From: Ralstonia mannitolilytica
GTDB taxonomy: Bacteria > Pseudomonadota > Gammaproteobacteria > Burkholderiales > Burkholderiaceae
Length of the DNA stretch: 64,000 nt
Assembly: GCF_905397375.1 (NCBI RefSeq)
Contig: NZ_CAJPVG010000001.1
Location: 124,001-188,000 of the forward strand
Direction: 5' to 3'
The number at the start of each line of letters is the position of its first letter. Positions within the stretch are counted from its first letter, which is position 1. Positions 55,978 through 64,000 of the stretch are shown here, one piece after another. The position numbers and the translations under genes are program-made. Under the pieces are notes generated by a model, which was given only the letters and a program-made list of their open reading frames with translations, made no database searches and was not told the origin of the DNA.

Positions 55978-56492
55978 GCATCCGGCTGCCTGCCGCGCGC
56001 GCGCCGCGGCGCGATGACCGGCTGCGGCTCGGTTGGCGCACCCACCGCCGCCGCATCGCGGAAGGTCCAGTGCCGGTGCACAAGAAAATTGAAGATCGCG
56101 GTGATGGCGGAGGCGAAGACCTGCGCGATGAGGTAGTACAGGCCGAGCCCCAGCCCGATCGCCATGATGGTGGCGTTGCAGCCCAGCGCCAGGAACGCGA
56201 CGATCCCAAAGCGCACCATGGCACCCATGTGGCCGCGCGTGCTGTTGAACACGGCCTGCCGGCTGATGAAGTAGTTCAATGTGGCGCCGAGCACGCTTCC
56301 CGTCACCGACGCCCGCCACGGCGAGACGCCTGCCTGCACGAGCCCGAAGAGCACCACGTAGTGGACCAATGTCGCGCCGAAGCCGATCACGACGTAGCGT
56401 GTGAACTGCTCCACCGCTGCCCAGAAATGCCGTCGATGGCCCATCGCCGCGCCAGCCCCATTCACGTTGGAATCGCCATTGTGCTCGATCAT
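55974..56492 (-). CDS. GtrA-family membrane protein
   Basis: A 172-residue protein with four transmembrane helices (YVVIGFGATLVHYVVLFGLV, SVTGSVLGATLNYFISRQAV, FGIVAFLALGCNATIMAIGL, FASAITAIFNFLVHRHWTF), the GtrA/DPMS-associated pattern including the terminal FLVHRHWTF. GtrA proteins are thought to flip or carry polyprenyl-linked sugars for surface glycan decoration. No glycosyltransferase is adjacent. The start at 56492 is tentative; an ATG at 56444 closer to the first helix is also possible. Confidence 0.82.
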   Translation of the reverse strand: MIEHNGDSNVNGAGAAMGHRRHFWAAVEQFTRYVVIGFGATLVHYVVLFGLVQAGVSPWRASVTGSVLGATLNYFISRQAVFNSTRGHMGAMVRFGIVAFLALGCNATIMAIGLGLGLYYLIAQVFASAITAIFNFLVHRHWTFRDAAAVGAPTEPQPVIAPRRARGRQPDA

Positions 56493-56619
56493 GAGGGCGC
56501 CGCCGCAACCCGCGTGCCATACCGGCCGCCGGCACCGCAAGTGCGCTTAAAGTTGTGCAAGATTTGGCCGTATAGACACGTGGGGCGCCGCGCTACCGCG
56601 GGCTCCACGCTGTCTTGCC

Positions 56620-57525
56620 ATGCTCGAACTTCAACCTCTCGACATTCCGCTAGCGATTCCCCTGCCGTGGCCGATGCTGGACGCCGACGGACAGCTGCTC
56701 GTCCCGAAGGGAGACGTCATCCATTCGCCGGAAGAGATCGAGCTGCTCTTCACGCTGCATCGCCCGCATCGCCAGGCCGAGGGCGCGCCGGCGGCCGCGC
56801 CTGCATTTCCGAACACGGCGTTTCCGAACACGCTCTTCCCGGACATGGGCGGCGACACCGAGGCCGAGCGTACGGTCGCCATGGAACTGCTGGGGCTGCG
56901 CCCCGGCGGCATGCTCACCGTGCGCCTCACGGCCGGCGCCGGCCACACCAAGGGCGCCGCACGCGTCATGGGTTACAGCCCTCAGCGCCACCTCCTGATC
57001 ACCATGCCCACCGACAACGGCCGCACCGTCATGCCGGTCAAGGACGAGCTGGTGGAAATCCACGCGTTTTCGGGCGAAGGCATTGCGAGCTTCGAATGCA
57101 CAGTGATGGCGGTATGCCGGATTCCGTTCGAGTACGTCGTGCTCTCGCCGCCGCGGCGCATCAAGAACCGCGCGTTGCGCAAATCGCTGCGCGTGCGCGC
57201 CAACGTGGTCGGCAAGATGCTCGTCAGCGGCGAGCCGCCGCGCATGATCCATATTTCCGACATCAGCACGACGGGCGCCTCGTTCCGTTCAGCGCACCGG
57301 TTGCACGTGAGTGGGGCGCCGGCGCGGCTGCGCTTCCGGGTGAAGACGCGTGACTATCACTCCGAGTTGGTGGCGGCCGCGCTCATCCGCAGCGAAAAGC
57401 CCGCAGACCTGCCCAATGTCTATCAATACGGCGTGGAGTTCATCGAGCTCGTCGCCGCGCAGAAGATGCTGCTGCAGTGCTTCATCTACGAGCAGTTGCT
57501 GTGGGGCGGCCAGCGCATGGTCTGA
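56620..57525 (+). CDS. YcgR-like flagellar brake protein with PilZ domain
   Basis: 301 residues. An N-terminal YcgR-type domain (about 85-185) follows a leader with a repeated FPNTAFPNTLFPD segment at about 64-76. The C-terminal PilZ domain carries both c-di-GMP binding motifs: RKSLRVRAN and DISTTGASF. Such proteins bind c-di-GMP and slow the flagellar motor. The gene lies between a diguanylate cyclase and a degenerate GGDEF-EAL gene, suggesting a c-di-GMP-rich neighbourhood. It is monocistronic by appearance. Confidence 0.85.
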   Translation: MLELQPLDIPLAIPLPWPMLDADGQLLVPKGDVIHSPEEIELLFTLHRPHRQAEGAPAAAPAFPNTAFPNTLFPDMGGDTEAERTVAMELLGLRPGGMLTVRLTAGAGHTKGAARVMGYSPQRHLLITMPTDNGRTVMPVKDELVEIHAFSGEGIASFECTVMAVCRIPFEYVVLSPPRRIKNRALRKSLRVRANVVGKMLVSGEPPRMIHISDISTTGASFRSAHRLHVSGAPARLRFRVKTRDYHSELVAAALIRSEKPADLPNVYQYGVEFIELVAAQKMLLQCFIYEQLLWGGQRMV

Positions 57526-57749
57526 GCAAAGCGGCGCGATGTACACACGATTTGGATCAGCATTAAGCAACGTTAAAACGTTAAAAACACGCGTGAGGTT
57601 GGCGCGACAGCAGACGATGGACTGGCCCCCGAGCCGCGCTTTGGGCTTATGATCGCCGCAGGCCCGCTTGTCAGCCGCGACACAATCGCCAAAGCACAAT
57701 CGGGCGCACGCATTTCCGCATCAAAGGTATTTGCAGGACGGCCCTATCT

Positions 57750-59061
57750 ATGAATCGCGCAAGGTCTGCGCCATTGGGTCTGGACCCCATCTCCGGATTG
57801 CCGGACCGCGAACGATTCGTTCAATCGCTGGCAGCCATGCCGCGACCCGCACGCCGGGACGCGGTCGGCGCGTTGCTGCTGATCGGCTTTGACCATTTTG
57901 CCGAGGCGACGGCCACGCTCGGGCCGCTGGCCGCACGCGCGGTCATCGTGGAATGCGCAGCGCGCCTGCAGGCCTTGTGCCCGCCGGGGGCACAAGGCGC
58001 GCCGGTGGTTGGTCGCGTGGGTGCAGAAACGTTTGCCATTGCCTCGGCCGAGTTCGACTCCGCGCAGGACGTGCACGACCTCGCACGGCGCATCTCGGCA
58101 GCGCTCGCGCGGCCCTTCATCACACACGGCTATGAACTCGTGTGCTCGTGCAGCATCGGCATGACGCTGTTCGACAGCACGCCATACGATGCGGCGCGCC
58201 TGATCGAACAGGCTGACCGCGCCCTCTACGGGGTTCAGCACGGCAGGCAACAAAGCCCCGCCCTCTACCCGCCGGCCGCAACGGCACAGCGCGGCAGCAA
58301 CGACGCAGCCGCACCTGGCCGGCACGACCCCATGGCCGAACGCCCGCGGCTGGCAGCCCATGTCCGCCACGCGTTGGCTCGGCGCCAGTTCAGCCTGAAC
58401 CTGCAGCCGCAGCTGAGCCTCGCCGACGGGAGCATCGTCGGCTATGAATTCCTGCTGCGCTGGATCTCGCCCGAGCTGGGCGGCGTGCCACCGGCGGATT
58501 TCCTGCCGATCCTGGAGCAGACCGGCGACATCCGCGAGGTGGGCCGCTGGGTACTCGACAACGCCGCGCAGATGCTCGCCGGCCTGCAACGCGAAGAGTC
58601 CGAGCGTGCACCGCACAGTGGCGCCCGGCGCCAGCCCGAGGTGCATGCGGCGGTCAACCTGTCGGCGGCGCAGTTGCTCGACCCGCAGTTGAGCGACGTC
58701 GTCCGCGACATTGCATGCGTGCGGTGCACGCGTGGCCGTCGAAGACTTCGGCGCCACGAGCTACAGCCTGGCGTGCCTTGAAACCTTCCGCCCCGACCAG
58801 GTCAAGCTCGATCAGGCCGTCGTGAGCGCCGTGGCCAATGCCGGTGATCACGCTGCCCTGCATCAGCTGGTGGCGGCCGCCCACGCCGCCGGCGTGCCCG
58901 TCACGGCCACGCGCGTGGAAACGGCTGCCCAGCTCGACGCGCTGCGCGCATGCCGTTGCGACGTGCTCCAGGGCTACCTGCTCTCACAGCCATTTCCGGC
59001 ACGCTGGATCGACGATACACAAGACGTGATCGCCGAACGCGCGCGCGACCTCCTGCCCTGA
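57750..59061 (+). pseudogene. Frameshifted GGDEF-EAL protein (degenerate c-di-GMP module)
   Basis: The first frame (57750-58781) encodes a GGDEF-like domain lacking the GGDEF residues (VGRVGAETFAIA at that place) and the start of an EAL domain in which EAL is changed (GYEFLLRWISPELGG). At about 58710 it runs into unrelated Arg-rich sequence and stops. The +1 frame (58711-59061) continues the EAL domain from CGARVAVEDFGATSYSLACL to the end. Some 30 residues expected between them, including the conserved TES region, are missing. A deletion of about 95-100 bases with loss of frame explains both facts; sequencing error alone would not. Confidence 0.8.
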
Positions 59062-59070
59062 ACGCGGCCC

Positions 59071-60645
59071 CTACGCTTGCGCGTGGTCGACGCGGAAGAC
59101 GGCCACCGCGCTGCGCAGCGCCTCCGCCTGTTCTTCGAGGGACTCTGCAGCGGCCGCGGCCTGCTCGACCAGCGCCGCATTCTGCTGGGTCACCTGGTCC
59201 ATCTGCGTGACGGCCTGGTTGACCTGCTCGATCCCGCTGCTCTGCTCTTCCGACGCCGCGCTGATCTCGCCCATGATGTCGGTCACGCGCTTGACGGCGA
59301 CGACCACCTCGTCGATCACGCTGCCGGCCTCGGCCACCAGCGTGGTGCCGTTCTGCACGCGGCCGACCGAATCGCTGATGAGCTCCTTGATCTCCTTGGC
59401 CGCCGTCGCGCTGCGCTGCGCGAGGCTGCGCACCTCGCCGGCCACGACGGCAAAGCCGCGGCCCTGCTCTCCGGCGCGGGCGGCCTCCACGGCAGCGTTC
59501 AACGCAAGGATGTTGGTCTGGAAGGCAATGCCCTCGATCACGCCGATGATGTCGGCGATCCGGCGGCTGCTCTCGTCGATACCGGCCATGGTCTCCACGA
59601 CGCGGCCGACGACCTCCCCGCCCTTGGCGGCGATGCCTGACGCATTGACCGCCAGCGCGCTGGCCTGACGCGCGTTATCGGCGTTCTGTTTGACGATGCT
59701 GGTCAGCTCTTCCATGCTCGACGCCGTTTCTTCCAGCGACGAGGCCTGCTGTTCGGTCCGCTGCGACAGGTCGGCATTGCCCGCGGCGATCTGCTTGGTG
59801 GCGCTCGCAATGGAGTCCGACCCCGTCCGCACCTGCCCGATGATCCGCTGCAGGCTTGCCTGCATCTGCGACACGGCGTGCATCAGGCGCGCGGTCTCAT
59901 CGCGGCGGCCGGCGGCGGTCTGCCCTTCCACGCGCGTGGCAAGGTCGCCTGCGGCCATGCGCTCGAACACCTGGATGGCGCGCTCCAACGGGCGCACCAC
60001 GGTGCGACCCAGCACGCCGCGCGCCACCACCGAGAGCAACAGCGCGGCCGCCAGCAGCCCGCCCGAAATCCAGATGCTCATGGTGTAGCGCGACTGCGAG
60101 CGGTCGAACCGCGCCTGGCCATAGGCAAACCTCGCCTTGACCAGCGGGGCGAGCGCCACGTCGTAGGCGTTGAACAGTTGCGGCACCTGCGTCGTGTTCA
60201 GATCTCGGTAAGTGGTGAGGTCGCTGCGCTCAAGCGCGGCGATGGCGGGCTCCAGCGCGGTCTTGACGAACTTGCTGCGCGCGGCATCGGCCGCCTGCAG
60301 CTGGGCGCGGTCAGCCTCGGGCACGGGCAGCTTCATGAATTCGGCCCAGGCGGCGTTGGCCGAATCGACCATGCCGTGCGCATCGGCAAGCAGCTTCTTG
60401 AGCTCCTCCGGGGACGAAACCGAATCGAAGTTCGTCAGGTGAATGCGCGCCCACAGCAGATTGATCGTGTCCTTGGCCAGCAGGTCCAGCCCCTTGGCGT
60501 CTTCCAGATACACCGCGCGCAGATCGGCGTTGGTCGCCCGCCCGGACGCGATGCCGGCCGCGCCCACCACTGCAATCATCAAAGCAAATGCGGCCACCAG
60601 GATCGTCAGCCGCGTCCGAATGCTCGTATCCATCCACTTCCACAT
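59071..60645 (-). CDS. Methyl-accepting chemotaxis protein
   Basis: A 524-residue chemoreceptor. A transmembrane helix at about residues 10-30, a periplasmic four-helix-bundle ligand domain (4HB_MCP type, about 35-190), a second helix at about 195-215, HAMP, and a cytoplasmic signalling domain with the conserved tip AFQTNILALNAAVEAARAGE followed by QGRGFAVVAGEVRSLAQRSA. The C-terminus (FRVDHAQA) has no CheR-docking pentapeptide. The ATG at 60645 follows AAGGGAA; longer in-frame starts further upstream are not needed. The ligand is unknown. Confidence 0.92.
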   Translation of the reverse strand: MWKWMDTSIRTRLTILVAAFALMIAVVGAAGIASGRATNADLRAVYLEDAKGLDLLAKDTINLLWARIHLTNFDSVSSPEELKKLLADAHGMVDSANAAWAEFMKLPVPEADRAQLQAADAARSKFVKTALEPAIAALERSDLTTYRDLNTTQVPQLFNAYDVALAPLVKARFAYGQARFDRSQSRYTMSIWISGGLLAAALLLSVVARGVLGRTVVRPLERAIQVFERMAAGDLATRVEGQTAAGRRDETARLMHAVSQMQASLQRIIGQVRTGSDSIASATKQIAAGNADLSQRTEQQASSLEETASSMEELTSIVKQNADNARQASALAVNASGIAAKGGEVVGRVVETMAGIDESSRRIADIIGVIEGIAFQTNILALNAAVEAARAGEQGRGFAVVAGEVRSLAQRSATAAKEIKELISDSVGRVQNGTTLVAEAGSVIDEVVVAVKRVTDIMGEISAASEEQSSGIEQVNQAVTQMDQVTQQNAALVEQAAAAAESLEEQAEALRSAVAVFRVDHAQA

Positions 60646-60942
60646 ATGTCGTTTCCCTTGCTTGGTTCGGCCGTCCGGTACTGTCGTGCTCCCCTGCTTG
60701 CAGCACGGCGTGGGCGATCCGGGTTCACTCCTGAAAGGTTCTAACGGCAGCGTCGGACAGAAATGGAGGGCCGGCGCCTGAATGTCTCGGATGTGGCGGC
60801 CGTGATACCCGGACTGTAAAAAAGATGCCCCGGGCGCACCCCGCCGGCGTGGGGTGGCTCTAGAATGCACGTTGCGCCATCCCGTGGGATGGCAATCACG
60901 CGAAACCGTGCGGTATGCCGCACTGCTCTCAAGGGGATCGAG

Positions 60943-61083
60943 ATGAAGACACTGATCGCACTGCTGGCCCTGGGCTGCGTTGTCCTGGCGGGCTGCAACA
61001 CGATGGCCGGCATGGGCAAGGACATCCAAACGGGCGGCCAGAAGCTGGAAAGCGCGGCGGATAGCACCAAGCAGAAGATGTAA
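60943..61083 (+). CDS. Entericidin-family small lipoprotein
   Basis: A 46-residue precursor: Lys-Thr start, hydrophobic core LIALLALGCVVLAG, lipobox LAGC, then NTMAGMGKDIQTGGQKLESA and a Lys-containing tail. This is the EcnA/EcnB pattern, small membrane lipoproteins linked to stationary-phase toxin-antidote behaviour; only one member is seen here. Ribosome site AAGGGGA. A strong terminator follows at 61121. Longer in-frame starts exist upstream but destroy the signal peptide. Confidence 0.9.
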   Translation: MKTLIALLALGCVVLAGCNTMAGMGKDIQTGGQKLESAADSTKQKM

Positions 61084-61120
61084 TGGGGCCAACCCCGAAG
61101 GCCAATCCCGCCTGAATAAG

Positions 61121-61148
61121 AAAACGCCGCGCATTGCGGCGTTTTTCT
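61121..61148 (+). terminator. Rho-independent terminator after entericidin
   Basis: AAAACGCCGC pairs with GCGGCGTTTT around a 5-base loop (GCATT), followed by more T residues. It could also serve the minus-strand phospholipase gene ending at 61186. Confidence 0.9.
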
Positions 61149-61185
61149 TTGGCCACGCCCCGCATCGGTTGACCGGGCGGTGGGC

Positions 61186-62907
61186 CTAAAGCAATTCCTC
61201 CGGCGTAAACGGCGCCAGCATCTGGATCCATGCCCGACGCCCGAAACCCACGTCGGGCTCGTGGTCGACGGAGACCTCCTTGCCGTTCTGGTGAGTGGTC
61301 CACCGCAGATGGCCCTCCACCTGGGTCACGCGGTAGGCACTGTCGCCGATGGAGTCGTCGAACAGCCTGGCGACCGCCTGCGCGAGCACCGGGCTGCGGA
61401 TGATCAACCCGGTCTCGGTATTGAGTGCAATGGAGCGCGGGTCGATGTTCATCGAGCCGACGAACAGCGTGTTGCGGTCGATGATGATCGACTTCACATG
61501 CAGGCTCGCCTGGGACGAACGGAACGAACCGACCGCCTTCGGGCGATCGCCGAGCGTCGGGCGCAGTTCGTACAGCTCGACGCCGCTGTCGAGCAGCGCG
61601 CTGCGGTATTTCGCATAGCCCACGTGGACGATGGGCGCATCGGTGGCGGCCAGCGAGTTGGTCAGCACGCGCAGCCGCACGCCGCGCTCCCGTAGATGCC
61701 GGATCACGTCCACGCCGGCTTTGCCGGGTACGAAATACGGCGAGATCAGGGCCACCTCGCTCTTCGCTTCGTCAATGAGGTGCAGCAGGGTCTGGGCGAG
61801 GCGCTCGCCGCCCGGTTCCACCTTTTCGCCGGAAACCTTGGCCGGGCGATCGACAATGACCTGCGCCGGCACCCACTCCAGGCGCAGCCGGCGGCGCGCG
61901 ATCTGATCGGCCAGGAACCAGTCCCGCAGCGCAGGGCGAAGGGGCAGCGACTCAGTCGGCGTCGGGTGGGCCAGATCCGTCTCGTTGCGCATGCGCTGCT
62001 GCTCGACGTCGGCCACGCTGCGTGCGGATTCCTGCGGACCCGAGCCGAAATCGAGGGGCGCAGTCGGTACGTCGATATGCCGCGGTGGGCCTTCCGGTGT
62101 GCGGGCGGCCGGCACGGGCGGCGGATAGTTGCCGTCCTTCTGCTCGGGCGGATGCGCGTTGCTGGGTTCGGGCGCCAGCGCCTGGACCGGATAGGCGAAT
62201 TCGCTGTTCCAGTACGAATCGAACGCGGCCGACAACTGCCGCACCGCAGGCCCCGCCGCCAGCACGTCGAGGTCGACGAAGTTCGTGTTCTTGTCCTGCG
62301 TGAAATACTCCGCGCCGAGATTGCGGCCGCCCGTGACCGCCAGCGCGTTGTCGGCAATGAAGGCCTTGTTGTGCATGCGACGGTTGACACGGCGGAACTC
62401 GGCCGCGCCGCTCAGGTAGCGCGTCACGTTCGACATGCGCCCGCCCGGAAACGGGTTGAACAGCCGCACGTCGATGTTCTTGTGCGAGGAGAACTTCAGG
62501 AACGCCACGTCGCGCCCGTCGCTGTGCAGATCGTCGACCAGCATGCGCACGCGCACGCCGCGCTCGGCGGCGGCGAGCACATGGCGCATCAGCTCACGCA
62601 CGCTGTTGTCGCTTTCGATGATGAAGTACTGCAGATCCAGCGTGCGCTCGGCACGGTCGGCCAGCGTGAGCAGCGTGGCGTAGGCCTCCTCGCCCGAGGC
62701 GATCAACCGGAACCCCGACACGTCGGGCGACGGCGCATTGGCCTGCACGAGGCGCCCCAGCGAGGTGGCGGGCGCCGGGGCGGCCAGCGCCGTCGTCACG
62801 GGCCGGTCGACATGGTCTGGCAGGCTTGCACAGGCGGCCAGCAGCACGACGAGCCAGGCGAACCAGCCGCGCGAATGCTGCACAGGGAGTCTCGGAAGCG
62901 GTTGCAT
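61186..62907 (-). CDS. Phospholipase D / cardiolipin synthase family lipoprotein (ClsC-like)
   Basis: 573 residues. The N-terminus is a lipoprotein signal (WLVVLLAACASLPDH). Two HKD motifs are complete: HNKAFIADNALAVTGGRN in the first half and HVKSIIIDRNTLFVGSMNID in the second, giving a bilobed active site. A linker of about 80 residues between lobes is Pro/Glu-rich. ClsC-type enzymes make cardiolipin from phosphatidylglycerol and phosphatidylethanolamine. The start at 62907 (MQPLPRL) is chosen because it gives a proper signal peptide. It is divergent from a second PLD-family gene. Confidence 0.85.
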   Translation of the reverse strand: MQPLPRLPVQHSRGWFAWLVVLLAACASLPDHVDRPVTTALAAPAPATSLGRLVQANAPSPDVSGFRLIASGEEAYATLLTLADRAERTLDLQYFIIESDNSVRELMRHVLAAAERGVRVRMLVDDLHSDGRDVAFLKFSSHKNIDVRLFNPFPGGRMSNVTRYLSGAAEFRRVNRRMHNKAFIADNALAVTGGRNLGAEYFTQDKNTNFVDLDVLAAGPAVRQLSAAFDSYWNSEFAYPVQALAPEPSNAHPPEQKDGNYPPPVPAARTPEGPPRHIDVPTAPLDFGSGPQESARSVADVEQQRMRNETDLAHPTPTESLPLRPALRDWFLADQIARRRLRLEWVPAQVIVDRPAKVSGEKVEPGGERLAQTLLHLIDEAKSEVALISPYFVPGKAGVDVIRHLRERGVRLRVLTNSLAATDAPIVHVGYAKYRSALLDSGVELYELRPTLGDRPKAVGSFRSSQASLHVKSIIIDRNTLFVGSMNIDPRSIALNTETGLIIRSPVLAQAVARLFDDSIGDSAYRVTQVEGHLRWTTHQNGKEVSVDHEPDVGFGRRAWIQMLAPFTPEELL

Positions 62908-63092
62908 GATCGTCCTGATGGTTGTCGTCGCTGCTCGACAGGACGGCAACGGCACATTAGCAAGCCGCATGCCGGCCGTCCCCGATGCGGCGAGCCTACG
63001 CCAACCGGGCGGGGCGGAAGTATCCGTGTTTGTCCGACGCCACCTGGGCCATGTCAAAATGACTCAGGGTGGGCTTTACTCTGCTGCTTCTG

Positions 63093-64000
63093 ATGCTGAC
63101 CAATACCACGGCGTTCGCCGCCTTCATTTTTGTCATGCACTGCGTGGGCGTGCTCGCCGCCGTGCACGCGGTGCTGACGGTGCGCACATCGCAGGGCGCC
63201 ATTGCGTGGGCCATTTCGCTGGTCACGCTGCCCGAGTTCACGCTGATTCCGTATCTGATCTTCGGACGTAGCACGTTCGCCGGCTACGTGGATGCGCGGC
63301 GCTTCAACAATGCGCGCATGCGCGAGATCACCCTGTCGGACGACTGGCGCCGCCTGCGCGACCATGAATCGTGCGTGGTCGTGCCGCAACATGCCTGCAT
63401 GCAGGCCCTGCCCCGGCTCACGGGCATGCCGTGCCTGTCGCACAACCGGGTGCGGCTGCTCGTCAACGGCGCGGAGACGTTCGAAGCCATCTTCGCGGCC
63501 ATCGCCCAGGCGCAGCGGGTGCTGATCGTGCAGTTCTTCATCGTGCATGACGACGCGCTCGGCCGCCGCCTGGCCGAACTGCTTGTCGAACGGGCCCGCG
63601 CCGGCGTGCGCGTGTACTTCCTGTTCGATCGCATCGGCTGCCATGCCCTGCCCCGCCACTACGTGCAGCGGCTGACGGAGGGCGGCGTGCTCGCCAAGCC
63701 GTTCTCCACGCACGCCGGGTTCGTCAACCGGTTCCAGCTCAACTTCCGCAACCACCGCAAGCTCGTGGTGGTGGACGGTGAACGCGCCTACGTGGGCGGC
63801 CACAACGTCGGTATCGAATACCTGGGCGAGAAGCCGCCGCTGGCGCCGTGGCGCGACACGCATATCGAGATAGTCGGCGCGGCCGTGATGGACCTGCAGC
63901 TGACTTTTGCCGAAGACTGGTACTGGGCCGCGCGCGAAGTGCCGCAGCTGATCGTGCCTGAGCTGCGCCCCGATGAGGACATGGTCTGCCAGGTCGTCGC
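63093..64000 (+). CDS. cls: Cardiolipin synthase, truncated by window end
   Basis: At least 302 residues, open to the window edge. The N-terminus has two membrane helices (FAAFIFVMHCVGVLAAVHAV and IAWAISLVTLPEFTLIPYLI) followed by the PLD nuclease-like N-domain, then the first HKD motif HRKLVVVDGERAYVGGHNVG (His about 221). The second HKD lies beyond the window. It makes cardiolipin in the inner membrane. The ATG at 63093 gives the usual length; an in-frame GTG at 63069 is the alternative and neither has a clear ribosome site. Confidence 0.88.
   Translation, partial: MLTNTTAFAAFIFVMHCVGVLAAVHAVLTVRTSQGAIAWAISLVTLPEFTLIPYLIFGRSTFAGYVDARRFNNARMREITLSDDWRRLRDHESCVVVPQHACMQALPRLTGMPCLSHNRVRLLVNGAETFEAIFAAIAQAQRVLIVQFFIVHDDALGRRLAELLVERARAGVRVYFLFDRIGCHALPRHYVQRLTEGGVLAKPFSTHAGFVNRFQLNFRNHRKLVVVDGERAYVGGHNVGIEYLGEKPPLAPWRDTHIEIVGAAVMDLQLTFAEDWYWAAREVPQLIVPELRPDEDMVCQVV

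Noticed and set aside
1..64000. Mobile elements, CRISPR arrays, tRNA and rRNA genes
   Set aside because: Read for transposase, integrase, regularly spaced repeats and tRNA/rRNA signatures; none recognised.

Overview
The window is GC-rich throughout, with third-position G/C bias in every convincing gene. Gene content and protein similarity suggest a free-living or opportunistic betaproteobacterium of the Burkholderiaceae, most likely Ralstonia or a close relative. This is judged by familiarity, not by a search. It looks like ordinary chromosome: I see no insertion sequence, integrase, tRNA, rRNA or CRISPR array.

Layout. 0-6.2 kb: a potassium-starvation operon, kdpFABC, preceded by a TorF-type porin gene and a tiny membrane ORF; four direct repeats resembling KdpE half-sites lie upstream of the porin. 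6.2-9 kb (minus): an envelope-stress module, baeS-baeR plus a Spy/CpxP-like chaperone. 9-24.1 kb: mixed genes, including an AraC regulator with a DMT exporter, a TerC-CBS-CorC protein, a di-haem peroxidase, an AcpA-type acid phosphatase lipoprotein, dodecin, DUF3175, an MFS exporter, a hybrid sensor kinase and a penicillin acylase. 24.1-24.4 kb: a terminator followed by a strongly folded intergenic element.

24.4-31.7 kb is the most interesting block. A PLP-dependent D-amino-acid-type deaminase and KdgK are divergent from an RpiR regulator, a D-aminoacylase, RidA, a GntP permease and a KDPG aldolase. Together these could import an N-acyl amino-sugar acid such as N-acetyl-D-glucosaminate, deacylate it, deaminate it to 2-keto-3-deoxygluconate, phosphorylate that to KDPG and split it to pyruvate and glyceraldehyde-3-phosphate. 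31.7-32.7 kb: ribB with an FMN riboswitch. 32.8-38.5 kb: a second catabolic island (M20-type amidohydrolase, MHS transporter, class II aldolase, GhrA-like dehydrogenase, LysR) of unknown substrate.

38.5-53.5 kb concerns the envelope: an ArnT-like glycosyltransferase, a DUF333 lipoprotein, OmpR/EnvZ-like regulators divergent from a complete RND efflux operon (mdtA, mdtB, mdtC and an outer-membrane factor), and a PagL lipid A deacylase. 53.5-60.7 kb is rich in c-di-GMP and motility genes: a PAS-GGDEF cyclase, a YcgR/PilZ brake, a frameshifted GGDEF-EAL pseudogene and a chemoreceptor, with a GtrA protein and one unknown. 60.9-64 kb: an entericidin and two phospholipase-D/cardiolipin-synthase genes, the second cut by the window edge.
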